64,000 nt of DNA from Paenibacillus sp. BJ-4 (GTDB lineage: Bacteria; Bacillota; Bacilli; Paenibacillales; Paenibacillaceae), in NCBI RefSeq assembly GCF_020404765.1, contig NZ_JAIVEM010000141.1, forward strand, positions 32,492 to 96,491, in the 5' to 3' direction. This document shows, piece after piece, positions 33,843 to 44,500 of the stretch. Numbering within the stretch: position 1 is the first letter of the stretch; each line of letters opens with the position of its first letter. Both the position numbers and the translations under genes were made by a program. Below the pieces are notes generated by a model. It made no database searches. It was not told the DNA's origin and saw only the letters and a list, made by a program, of their open reading frames with translations.

Positions 33843-35066
33843 ATGAGTATGAATCCGGAACTGGCAAAAAACACGCTTTTTTTGGAAAGGCATGAAGCAA
33901 TTCTAAAGTGCCTCAATTATTTGATCGAGTATCGGCAGGAAGTCATGGATATTCTTACGCAATTTTCATCCTATCGGGCCGCCAATGCAGAAATTGATTC
34001 TACGATCCTCACACTCCAAGGTGCCTTGCAAGAAGTGCAGACCTATCAGCCAGGCTGGCAGCGTTCTATGGCTGTATTTATGCCTTCCAACGTTATTTTG
34101 TACTCCTATGCATTATACCTGTTGATTCCGTCCCTGTACGTTGAGAATATAGACTTTCGTCCTTCTTCTCACGTAAATGAGTACGTCAGCATGCTGCATG
34201 AAAAGCTTCAGGCAGTACATGGATTACCCATCTATATTCGTAAAGTTAGCCAGAAGGTGTTCTTGGAGAATTCCGTGATGCCAGCTGATATTGTGGTGTT
34301 CACCGGGAGCTATACCAATGCCGAGAAGATCAAGAAACAAATTCGAAAGGACCAGCTCTACATCTTCTACGGACAAGGGATAAATCCTTTCATCATCGGC
34401 CCTGATGCCGATCTGGAGCTGGCGGTTACCGATGTGATCCGAATGAGATTGTTCAATTCTGGACAGGACTGCCTGGGACCCGACATCATTCTGGTACATC
34501 AAGATGTGACGGAGGATTTCAAAAACTTGCTAATTCAGCGGCTTGATCAGCTGGTGTTTGGAGCCAACAATGATCCGGACGCGAACTATACTCCTATTTT
34601 CTATAAAGATGCGCTGTATTCGGTCTCTGAATATTTTAATACGAACGATAAATATATCATTTACGGCGGCGGCATTGATTTCCGTACGAAAAAGATGGAG
34701 CCGACTGTTGTATATAGTGAACTAGATCAGGACTTGGAAATTATTGAGTATTTTTCACCGGTCTTCAACGTGGTTAGTTATCGTGATGACGAGCAGCTGA
34801 TCAAGCGTATATCCTCCAGTTATTTCAGTGAACGTGCGATGGGCTGTAGCTTATACGGTTCAGAGCATCTGGCGGACGTTTTGCGAAAGAAGCACACGCT
34901 GACCATAAATCAGACGCTTGAGGACGTGGATCAGGGCAATAAGCCCTTTGGTGGCTACGGCACAATGTCGAACTATATTTTTTACGATTTTAAGCTCGTT
35001 TCGAAGCCAATTTTAATTTCTGAAATTGTCGCAGAATATTTGTCGGAAAAGAGGAGTTTGGTATGA
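33843..35066 (+). CDS. fusE: Aldehyde dehydrogenase-fold protein (fus cluster)
   Basis: A 407-residue divergent member of the aldehyde dehydrogenase superfamily. The nucleophile region LFNSGQDCLGP keeps the Gly-Gln-x-Cys pattern, and KPFGGYG stands near the C-terminus. The usual general-base motif ELGG is replaced by FYGQGIN, which lacks the Glu. Loss of that Glu is known in CoA-acylating relatives, so a thioester-linked reaction is more likely than simple oxidation to an acid (inference). ATG 33843 has AAAAGGAGAG upstream. Its stop overlaps the next start (ATGA). The symbol follows cluster order. Confidence 0.75.
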   Translation: MSMNPELAKNTLFLERHEAILKCLNYLIEYRQEVMDILTQFSSYRAANAEIDSTILTLQGALQEVQTYQPGWQRSMAVFMPSNVILYSYALYLLIPSLYVENIDFRPSSHVNEYVSMLHEKLQAVHGLPIYIRKVSQKVFLENSVMPADIVVFTGSYTNAEKIKKQIRKDQLYIFYGQGINPFIIGPDADLELAVTDVIRMRLFNSGQDCLGPDIILVHQDVTEDFKNLLIQRLDQLVFGANNDPDANYTPIFYKDALYSVSEYFNTNDKYIIYGGGIDFRTKKMEPTVVYSELDQDLEIIEYFSPVFNVVSYRDDEQLIKRISSSYFSERAMGCSLYGSEHLADVLRKKHTLTINQTLEDVDQGNKPFGGYGTMSNYIFYDFKLVSKPILISEIVAEYLSEKRSLV

Positions 35067-36763
35067 CTGCGAGTTTATCCCCATGGGACGCCATCATTGG
35101 CTACTTAAAATCGGCTGGGGTTCGGCATCTCTTTGGATTACCAAGTGATGATCTCAAAATCGTATCGTCACTCCCCTCATCCGGTATGGATTTTATTCTA
35201 TGCAAAGATCAGCGTAATGCTGTGTTCATGGCAGCAGGCTATGCGCTCACAACCAATCAGATGTCCGTATGTGTTGTGGGTAAAGGCCCTGCGCTCAGTA
35301 ATACAATCACGGGGCTGCTGGAAGCGAAGAACCTTGGTGCTCCGCTTTTGCTTTTGGCGCTTGGCACCGGAGGAGACAAGCTGGGTACCCGTTCCTTTCA
35401 GGAAGCCGATCAAATCTCACTCGTGAAGCCGCTTGTCAAATGGGCTTATCGTGTCGAGCATGTGGATCGACTTGTATGGGCGATGGAGCGAGCAGCTTTT
35501 TTGGCCATCAATGGAGCCCCGGGTCCTGTCTATATTGAGCTACCCGAAAACCTGATGGACCAGCCTGTGCCGATGGAGCTTCAGTACGCCCCGCCCGAGA
35601 AGCTTTCGTGTTCTCCGTCTCTGCGGGAGCTGGATGCGGCTTGGGCAATTATAAAGACGGCGCGCAGGCCCCTCATTCTAGTCGGAGGGGGAATGAAGTC
35701 AGAGACGAACGATGTCATTGAGTTGTTCGCTCACCAACATGGAGCAGCCTTGTTCGCAACCGCCTCGGGACGGGGTGTAGTGGATGAAGACCATGAACTT
35801 TTCTGTGGTGTTGCCGGACTCTACACGGATATCAGCATGAGACAAATTTGGGAGGAATCTGATGTAGTGATCACGCTGGGCAGCCGCTTGGAAGAAACGG
35901 CTACGTTCGAGTGGGATATTTGGCTACAGGATACACCTTTGATTCAAGTTAATGTAGAGCTGGAGGATTTTGCGCACGAATACAGGGGTATCAAGGTGCT
36001 TGGTGATGGATATGCAGCAGTGGAGCAATGGCATGATCGGCTAGGGCAGAAGCCTGATGGAGTGTGGCTTGAAACGATCAGGAGCTGTAAAGAGAAGGCT
36101 TTTTCTCACAGGGCTATTTATCTGGAGGAATTGAAAAAGGCTCCTGGAATCCACGTTCCAGAGCTGTTGGAAATCATTCAGACGGAGTTTCCTGAAAATC
36201 TAGTGCTTCTTCAAGAGAATGGATTGCAGGATATGTGGTCTTACTTTTATCCATATTTTCGATTTGCCGCAGGTTCTCTTTCGATTGTTCCCAGTGACCA
36301 AACGAGTCTTGGATTTGGTGCGGCCGCTGCTCTGGGGGCAAGTTTGGCAACTGAATGTCCAGTAGTGGCACTTGTAGGTGACGGTGCGTTCAATCTCTTC
36401 TTTTCGGATTTTATGACAGCGGTGGAGTATCAAATACCGTTAATCTATCTCGTGCTCAATAATGGCGGTTATGGTTGGTTGCAGAATCAGATGAATTATA
36501 AGCACTTACCAGGGCAGTCCCTGCCATTTGTTTCTGAGGCGGCCAAGACAGGAATTCAAATTCCCCAGTATGAGTTTGTCGAGAGCCTTGCAATCCGCAG
36601 CAAGGGGGAGGCCCGGGAACAGCTTCAGCTTGCTTGGCAAAAGTATCAGGAGAATAAGCTTGTGGTCGTCGAGGTATATGCTGATCTTGCAGATGTGCAT
36701 GAAAAAATCAGGCATGTGTATGGCGACTTTCCTCTCTACGAGCAACAGGCTTCCAAGAATTAA
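35063..36763 (+). CDS. fusD: Thiamine diphosphate-dependent enzyme, acetolactate synthase-like (fus cluster)
   Basis: A 566-residue three-domain ThDP enzyme. The C-terminal cofactor motif GDGAFNLFFSD ... LVLNNGGYGW is intact. In the N-terminal PYR domain, the segment KDQRNAVFMAAGY aligns with the conserved RHEQNAAFMAQ of acetolactate synthases, putting Gln50 where the cofactor-activating Glu should be, with Asp49 just before. It may decarboxylate or carboligate a 2-oxo acid for the side-chain starter, with FusE acting on the product; this is inference from translational coupling with fusE. Symbol by cluster order. Confidence 0.8.
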   Translation: MTASLSPWDAIIGYLKSAGVRHLFGLPSDDLKIVSSLPSSGMDFILCKDQRNAVFMAAGYALTTNQMSVCVVGKGPALSNTITGLLEAKNLGAPLLLLALGTGGDKLGTRSFQEADQISLVKPLVKWAYRVEHVDRLVWAMERAAFLAINGAPGPVYIELPENLMDQPVPMELQYAPPEKLSCSPSLRELDAAWAIIKTARRPLILVGGGMKSETNDVIELFAHQHGAALFATASGRGVVDEDHELFCGVAGLYTDISMRQIWEESDVVITLGSRLEETATFEWDIWLQDTPLIQVNVELEDFAHEYRGIKVLGDGYAAVEQWHDRLGQKPDGVWLETIRSCKEKAFSHRAIYLEELKKAPGIHVPELLEIIQTEFPENLVLLQENGLQDMWSYFYPYFRFAAGSLSIVPSDQTSLGFGAAAALGASLATECPVVALVGDGAFNLFFSDFMTAVEYQIPLIYLVLNNGGYGWLQNQMNYKHLPGQSLPFVSEAAKTGIQIPQYEFVESLAIRSKGEAREQLQLAWQKYQENKLVVVEVYADLADVHEKIRHVYGDFPLYEQQASKN

Positions 36764-36786
36764 TTTCAGCGAAGGACGTGGGTACA

Positions 36787-38028
36787 GTGAGAAGACGTGT
36801 TGTAGTGACAGGACAGGGAGTCGTAACGCCAGTCGGGCATAATCTTACGGATTTTTGGAATTCATTGTTGGAAGGGAAAAGTGGAATCGGACCTGTCACT
36901 GCTTTCGATACAGCGGACATTCCGACAAAGATTGGTGCACAGGTTACGGGCTTTGATCCGCTGCAATATATGAGCAAGAAGGAAGCTAATAAAGTCGCAC
37001 AGTTCACTCAGTTTGCCTTGGCGGCTGCCCGGCAGGCAGTGGAACAATCGAAATTAGTGATTGATGAGCGGAATGCAGGCCGAGTGGGTGTTATTGTCGG
37101 CTCTGGAGCAGGCGGTCTTGATGTAATAGAGGAGAACTATGGAAAACTAACAAAGCTTGGCCCCAAAAGGGTTTCTCCTTATTTTGTTTCCTCCATGATG
37201 ATTAATTCAGCGCCTGGTGAAATATCCATTGCTATTGGAGCCAAGGGACCTTCCTTTGCTGTGGTTACGGCTTGTGCCACAGGAAGTAATGCCATTGGTG
37301 AAGCATTACGTACGATCCAGTATGGTACGGCTGATGTCGTGGTCGCTGGAGGAGCAGAAGCTAATTTCAGTCAGCTTGATTTGGCCTCTTTTGCGAATAT
37401 TCATGCTCTCTCTAGACGCAATGAAGAACCGCAAAAGGCCAGTCGCCCGTTTGATGTGGACCGCGATGGATTCGTCATCGGTGGAGGAGCAGGAGTTTTG
37501 GTACTGGAGGAGATGGAGTATGCCTTGAACCGCGGGGCCACCATTTTGGCCGAAGTTGTGGGTTACGGATGCACAACCGATGCGTATCATATCACGGCTC
37601 CGGATCCCTCGGGCTCCGGTCCGGCAGAAGCGATCAATATCGCACTGCAGGATGGTGGCTTGACACCGCAGGAAATCGACTACGTCAATGCTCACGGTAC
37701 GAGTACGCCATTTAATGACCGTATGGAGATTAACGCTATCCAGAAGGTATTCGGGGAGCATGCCCCCCGTTTGGCGATATCGTCTATTAAATCTATGACA
37801 GGCCATTTAATGGGCGGAGCAGGGGCAGTCGAATTAATCGCAACTGTACAGAGCGTGATTCACAGCAAAGTACCACCGACACTCAACTGCGACAACCCTG
37901 AAGCGCCTGAATTGAATTTTGTACCGCATGTATATCAGGAGCGCGAGGTCCGGGCAGCGATTAGCAATTCTTTTGGTTTCGGAGGGCACAACGTCTGCCT
38001 TGCTGTTCGCAAGTGGGAGGGGAGATAA
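36787..38028 (+). CDS. fusC: 3-oxoacyl-ACP synthase, FabF-like (fus cluster)
   Basis: A 413-residue ketosynthase of the KAS I/II family. The Cys-His-His triad is complete: nucleophile in TACATGSNA, NAHGTSTPFND, and KSMTGHLMGGAG. It condenses acyl groups with malonyl-ACP. The length equals that of FabF. GTG 36787 is preferred because GAAGGA is ten bases upstream; GTG 36778 is too close to it. Four bases separate it from fusB. Likely elongates the unusual side chain of fusaricidin. Confidence 0.9.
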   Translation: MRRRVVVTGQGVVTPVGHNLTDFWNSLLEGKSGIGPVTAFDTADIPTKIGAQVTGFDPLQYMSKKEANKVAQFTQFALAAARQAVEQSKLVIDERNAGRVGVIVGSGAGGLDVIEENYGKLTKLGPKRVSPYFVSSMMINSAPGEISIAIGAKGPSFAVVTACATGSNAIGEALRTIQYGTADVVVAGGAEANFSQLDLASFANIHALSRRNEEPQKASRPFDVDRDGFVIGGGAGVLVLEEMEYALNRGATILAEVVGYGCTTDAYHITAPDPSGSGPAEAINIALQDGGLTPQEIDYVNAHGTSTPFNDRMEINAIQKVFGEHAPRLAISSIKSMTGHLMGGAGAVELIATVQSVIHSKVPPTLNCDNPEAPELNFVPHVYQEREVRAAISNSFGFGGHNVCLAVRKWEGR

Positions 38029-38032
38029 GCCT

Positions 38033-38440
38033 GTGAGCGAAGAGCTGATCCATATCCCGGATGTGCTTCCGCACAGGTATCCCTTTCTTCTGCTGGATGG
38101 CGTGACGGGGTACGAAACGTCGCAATGGGCGAAGGGATACAAGCTTATTACCAGGAGTGAATGGTTTATTACAGAGGCTAATCCATACATGCCTCCTATG
38201 CTGATCGTAGAATCGCTCGCACAATTGGCGGCATTCACTGCAATTGATAAAAAAGGTATTTCATATCTGACCAACCTCAATGGAATTCGATTCCATAGCT
38301 TGGCGAAGCCAGGGGACCGAATTGATCTCTATTTTGAAGTGATCAAGCGTCGGCGGGGGTATACACTCGGCAGCGGTCGTGCTTCTGTAGGCGAGCGTTT
38401 GGTAGCTGAGGCGGACGAAATTGTTTCACTTGATCAATGA
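38033..38440 (+). CDS. fusB: FabZ-like hot-dog protein (fus cluster), probable missing catalytic His
   Basis: A 135-residue single hot-dog domain. It opens like FabZ (IPDVLPHRYPFLLLD) and keeps the helix with the catalytic-type acid, MLIVESLAQ (E60). The preceding loop reads WFITEANPYMPP where FabZ has GHFPxxPxxPG, so the catalytic His appears to be absent. It may bind or release a 3-hydroxyacyl carrier intermediate instead of dehydrating it, which would fit a product whose chain keeps its 3-hydroxyl (inference). GTG 38033 has GGGAGGGGAG upstream. Symbol by cluster order. Confidence 0.75.
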   Translation: MSEELIHIPDVLPHRYPFLLLDGVTGYETSQWAKGYKLITRSEWFITEANPYMPPMLIVESLAQLAAFTAIDKKGISYLTNLNGIRFHSLAKPGDRIDLYFEVIKRRRGYTLGSGRASVGERLVAEADEIVSLDQ

Positions 38441-38472
38441 CCGAAAAGAGCGCAGTTAATCTGTCTTTTGTG

Positions 38473-38499
38473 TCCTCCTGACTGCTTGCAGCGGGAGGA
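38473..38499 (+). promoter_or_regulatory. Hairpin in the fusB-fusA gap
   Basis: TCCTCC ... GGAGGA outer stem and CTGC-TT-GCAG inner stem, followed by TTTC, in the 88-base gap before fusA. Possible weak attenuator or mRNA-stabilising element. Confidence 0.35.
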
Positions 38500-38528
38500 T
38501 TTCACATCACTGAATAGGAGTGAACGAG

Positions 38529-41500
38529 ATGAATGACATGCAATTATATGATTTAACAAATGCGCAGAAACGTATATGGTATACGGAATTACTCTATCCA
38601 GATACGTCAGTATCACAGCTTTCCGGTACAGCTAAGATGAAAGGCCGTATCAATATCGCCGCCTTCATGCAGTCCATTAATTTGATTATCAAACAGTATG
38701 ATGCGTTCCGCATTCGTATCACCTCAGTGGATGGAGTGCCCCAGCAGTATGTCGTTCCTTATGAAGAGAGACAGTTGGAGTGCCTGGATCTTACCCACTA
38801 TGAAAGTATATCTGAGGTGGAAGCCTTACTTGAGCAGCACAAAAGAAAACCCCTGCAACTGCTGGATTCTGAACTCTTTCAGTTTTTGATTGTGAAGATT
38901 AGCGAGGAAGAGTATTGGATTAATATCAAGATGCACCATATTATTTCTGACGGGATTTCTATGGTGATCTACGGCAATCAGTTGACAGAGTTTTATACGC
39001 AGTTAACTCAAGGAAATGAACCGACGCTGAATGATGATTGCTCTTATATTCAATATATTGCAGAAGAGAGCACATATGAGCTTTCTGACAGATACCAAAA
39101 GGACAAGGCATACTGGCTGGATAAATTTTCAGATTTACCTGAACTCACGGGCTGGAAGTCGTACAATCCGTTATCTCTGAGCACCCAGGCCGTACGGGAG
39201 CATTTTACCGTGCCAGAGGTGCTATATCACGAGCTGCAGACATTTTGCCAACAGAACAGAATTTCTCTCTTCCAGTTCTTCATGGGTGCAATGTATATCT
39301 ATATACACAAAGTGACGAATCAGCCGGATGTGGTGATTGGTACCTCGTTTGCTAACCGCGGGAACAAAAAAGAGAAGCAAAAGATTGGTATGTTCGTCAG
39401 TACGGCTGCAGCTAGAACATACGTTGAAAAGGACATGGATGTATTAAGCTTCTTGCAGGATGTAGCCAGAGATCAGATGTCAATCCTGCGGCATCAGAAA
39501 TATCCATATAATCAGTTAATACAAGATCTAAGAGAAATGCATGGCAACAAGGATATTCAGCGGCTTTTTGGTGTTTCAATGGAATACCGTCTTATCAATT
39601 GGGTTGATTTGGATGAAGTGCGCATTTTGACGGACTATGATTTCTGCGGCGATGAAGTGAATGATTTCGTGCTTCATATCGTGGAGATCCTGGATGAAGG
39701 CGAGCTGGTACTGGATGTCGATTACCGGGCAAAGCTGTTTGAACGTGGTGAAGTAACGGACATGGTTTCCCAGCTGCTTACGATTGCCGATCAGATCATT
39801 CATGCACCGCAGCTTTCCATCGCAGAGGTAACCCTGCTGGGAGAAGCGGATGAGCAATCGATTTTGGCTCTCTCCGAAGGGATTGTAGCTGATTATCCGC
39901 GCGAAAAGACAATTCATGGCTTATTCGAAGAACAAGCCGAGCGCACGCCAGATCATGTTGCCGTTCAGATGGGCGAGCAGTGCATTACATACCGAGCTCT
40001 AAACGAGCAGGCTAACCAGCTTGCGAGATATTTGCGCTCTGAGGGAGTAGGAGCAGATACACTCGTAGGGATCATGGCTGACCGTTCCTTGGAGATGATT
40101 GTCGGCATTATGGCCATCTTGAAAGCAGGAGGTGCCTATGTACCGATTGATCCTGATTATCCCGAAGAACGTATCCATTATATGCTGGAGGATTCGGGAG
40201 TCGAGCTGTTGCTCACCCAAAGCCATCTATGGGAGTGCACCACTTTTGACGGAAAGCTTGTGAATCTGGACGAAGCTGCATCTTATACAGGAGACGCTTC
40301 AAATCTGGAGAGCATTTCGGGAGCTGGCAATCTGGCCTATGTGATCTACACGTCGGGTACAACCGGCAAGCCAAAGGGAACGCTGATTGAGCATAAAAAT
40401 GTAGTTCGACTGCTCTTTAACGATAAAAATTTATTTGATTTCAGCGCCCAGGACACGTGGACGCTATTCCACTCGTTCTGCTTCGATTTTTCCGTGTGGG
40501 AGATGTATGGAGCCCTTCTCTACGGAGGGAAATTGGTGATTGTTCCGTCTCTCACAGCCAAGAGCCCAGCAGCTTTCCTGCAGTTGTTGAAAGACAACCA
40601 AGTCACCATTTTGAATCAGACGCCGACGTATTTTTATCAGGTGATACAGGAAGAATTAGTGCACTCTTCGACAGAGCTTAGCCTCAGAAAAATCATTTTT
40701 GGTGGAGAGGCCTTAAGTCCATCTCTTCTGAGAAACTGGCGGGTTAAGTATCCTGATGTGCAGTTGATTAATATGTACGGAATTACGGAAACAACAGTCC
40801 ATGTCACCTACAAGGAAATCACAGAACATGAGATTGAAGCGGGAAAAAGCAATATTGGCAGAACGATTCCGACACTTAGCGCTTACATTTTCGATGAGCA
40901 AAGACGCCTGCAGCCTGTCGGGGTTCCGGGGGAGCTATACATCGCGGGCGATGGACTTGCCCGAGGGTATTTGAACCGTCCAGAGTTGACGGCCGAGAAA
41001 TTCGTAGAGCATCCGTTTAACGCGGGGGAGCGGATGTATCGTACTGGAGATCTGGCTCGCTGGTTGCCTGATGGTAATATCGAATATTTGGGTCGGATCG
41101 ACCATCAGGTCAAAATTCGCGGCTACCGAATTGAGCTTGGCGAGGTGGAAGCCCAAATTCTCAAGGCTCCGAATGTTCGGGAAACGATTGTTCTTGCAAG
41201 GGACGACGAACAGGGCCAAAAATTGCTGTGCGCCTACTACGTAGCCTCCACCGACCTTTCGCCGAGCGAATTGAGATCTCAACTGGCTGTGGAACTACCC
41301 GCTTATATGATCCCCTCTTATTTTGTCCGACTGGAGCAAATGCCGCTTACGCCAAATGGCAAGCTGGATCGCCGCGCGCTGCCAGCTCCTGAAGGCAGTG
41401 TCCAATCCAGTGAGGTTTATTTGGCTCCGAGAACTGCTGCGGAAGCGCAGTTGGCGCTAATCTGGCAAGATATCCTGGGAGTCGCCCGTGTCGGCGTCAG

Positions 41501-44500
41501 AGATAATTTCTTTGAAATTGGTGGACACTCTTTGCGGGCGACATTGCTCGTTTCGCGGATTCAAAAAGAGCTGGGATGCAGCATTTCGCTGCGTGAAGTG
41601 TTTCAGTCGCCTACGGTCGAGTCCATGGCACGACTGGTCAAAGAACGCATTCCGACCGTGTATGAATCCATCTCGCAGGCGGAGGAAAGCGAAGCATATC
41701 CCGTATCCTCAGCGCAGAAGCGGTTATATGTGCTGAGACAAATGGACGGAGGAGAGCTCAGCTACAATATGCCTGGAGCCTTCACAGTGGATGGGCCGTT
41801 GGATCGCGTTCGGCTGGAATCTGCGTTCCAGACGCTGATCCAGCGTCACGAATCCCTGAGAACCGGCTTCTATATGAAGGAGGGAGAGCTTGTTCAGCGT
41901 GTGCATAGGGATGTGCCGTTCACGCTGGATTACACAGAAGCTTCGGTGGAGGAGACGGATTCGCTCATAAACGGCTTTATCCGTGCCTTTGATCTTAGCC
42001 AGGCTCCATTACTGCGTGTTGGCTTGGTGAAGCTGGAAGAGGAACGACATCTGTTGCTGTTTGATATGCATCACATCATTTCAGATGGGGTTTCCATTCA
42101 TATATTGGTGGAGGAACTCACTCAATTGTATCAAGGAGAACAGCTGCCAGAGCTGTACATCCAGTACAAGGACTATGCCGTGTGGCAACAGGAACAGTCG
42201 GAGAGAGAGTGGCAAGAGCATGAAGCGTACTGGCTACAGGCCTTTGAAGGGGAGCTTCCGGTACTTGATTTACCTACAGACTTTCAAAGACCTTCTGTTC
42301 GGAGCTTCGAGGGTAGCCGAATTGATTTTACATTGAATGAGTCCGGTAATAAGGCCATACAAGAGCTTGCATCCCGTACAGGTACTACGCTGTATATGGT
42401 GTTGCTGGCGGCTTATTCGGTGCTGCTGCACAAATATACAGGCCAGGAGGACATCATCGTTGGTTCTCCGGTGGCTGGAAGACCACAGGCTGAGCTTGAG
42501 GGTATCATCGGGATGTTTGTCAATACATTGGCCTTGCGTAGTTATCCGGCGGGAGATAAGACCTTTCAGGATTATCTTCTCGAGATCAAGGAAACGGCGC
42601 TCAAGGCGTTCGAGCATCAGGACTATCCTTTGGAAAAACTGATTGAGAAGCTGGGCGTAGGACGTGATATCAGCCGTAATCCACTCTTTGACACCCTGTT
42701 GGTATTGCAAAATACGGAGCAGGAAGAGCAGGAAATGGATGGATTGCGCTTTACTCCTTACATGCTGGAGACAGTCACGGCAAAATTTGATCTGTCCCTG
42801 AATGTAGAGGAGCAAGGGCCAGAGCTAGCCTTTGGTTTGGAGTATAGTACGGCTCTATATAAGCAAGAGAGTGTAGAGCGACTTGCTGTGCACTTGCTCC
42901 GGGTTCTGCATGCGGTTGCTGCCAATCCCCAGTTGAAGCTGGCTGAGATCGAGATGATCACACCGGAGGAAAAGGTACAGATCATTGAAGAATTTAACGC
43001 GACATCGGCTCCTTATCCAAGTGAGAAGACCATTCACGAGCTGTTCGCAGAACAAGTAAAACGTACACCAGAGCAGACGGCGCTTGTATTCGGCGATGTT
43101 CGGCTAACCTACCTCGAATTGGAAGAGAAGGCGGGACGACTGGCCCAAACGCTGCGTCGGTTGGGAACGTTGAAGGAGCAGCCAGTCGCCGTGATGGGCG
43201 GACGAAGCATCGAGATGGTCATTGGTATGCTCGCGGTGCTTCAGGCAGGCGGAGCCTATGTGCCTATTGATCCTGACTACCCGGAAGATCGGGTTCGTTA
43301 TATGCTCGATGATTCAGCTGCCAAACTAATGCTGGTACAAAAGGGCGAGTATGGAAATATAGACTACGGTATTCCGATTGTCGATCTCAGCAGTGAAGAG
43401 GCTTATGCAGCTGAGCCTGCCCGGCCGGAGACTGCCCAGGGATCGCATGGACTTGCCTATGTCATCTATACATCGGGCACGACGGGGAGACCGAAGGGTG
43501 TTATGGTTGAACACCGGAACGTGGTCCGTCTGGTCAAAGAGACCAGCTATGTGGAGTTGAATGAATCCACACGAATTTTGCAGACGGGAGCCGTGGCCTT
43601 CGATGCTTCCACTTTCGAAATATGGGGAGCGCTGCTTAACGGCGGACAGCTCTATTTCGTGGAGAACGACGACATCCTGATTGCTGATAGGCTCAAAGCG
43701 GCCATTGCCAAGTACGGGATTACGACGCTGTGGCTCACTTCGCCGCTTTTCAATCAGCTTTCACTGCAGGACGAGTACCTGTTTAGAGGGCTAAAAACAT
43801 TGTTGGTCGGCGGTGACGTACTGTCCATATCTCATATGAACCGTGTAATCGAGGCCAATCCTGATCTTGTCCCTATCAATTGCTATGGTCCGACAGAGAA
43901 TACGACCTTCTCTACCACCTACAAGATTCCGGGTCGTGCCGAAGGGGTAGTGCCGATTGGTCGCTCAATTAGTAATTCAACCGCTTATGTGGTCAATGGA
44001 TCGCTTCAATTACAACCCATTGGCGCTTGGGGCGAACTGATTGTCGGCGGTGAGGGGGTAGCGCGCGGATATCTCAATCGTCCTGATCTCACGGCAGAAA
44101 AATTTGTCCCTAGTCCCGTAAAGGACGGAGAAGCCTGCTACCGAACTGGCGATCTGGTACGCTGGCTTCCAGATGGGAACCTGGAATTTAAGGGAAGAAT
44201 TGATGAACAGGTCAAAATACGTGGCTACCGCATCGAGCTCCCCGAAATCGAGGCTCAGCTGGCCAAGGTGGAGTCGGTCATCGAGGCCTTGGTGGTCGTT
44301 CGCGCGGATGATCTTGGAGAGAAGCAGCTTTGCGCTTATTATGTAGCGGATCGTGTGCTCACGGCAGGAGAAGTGCGTCTTGCCTTATCGCAGGTGCTTC
44401 CGAGTTATATGATTCCGTCTTATTTTGTGCAACTGGATCGTATGCCATTAACGTCGAATGGGAAAGTGGACCGCAGGTCTCTGCCGGCTCCTCAAGTTGG

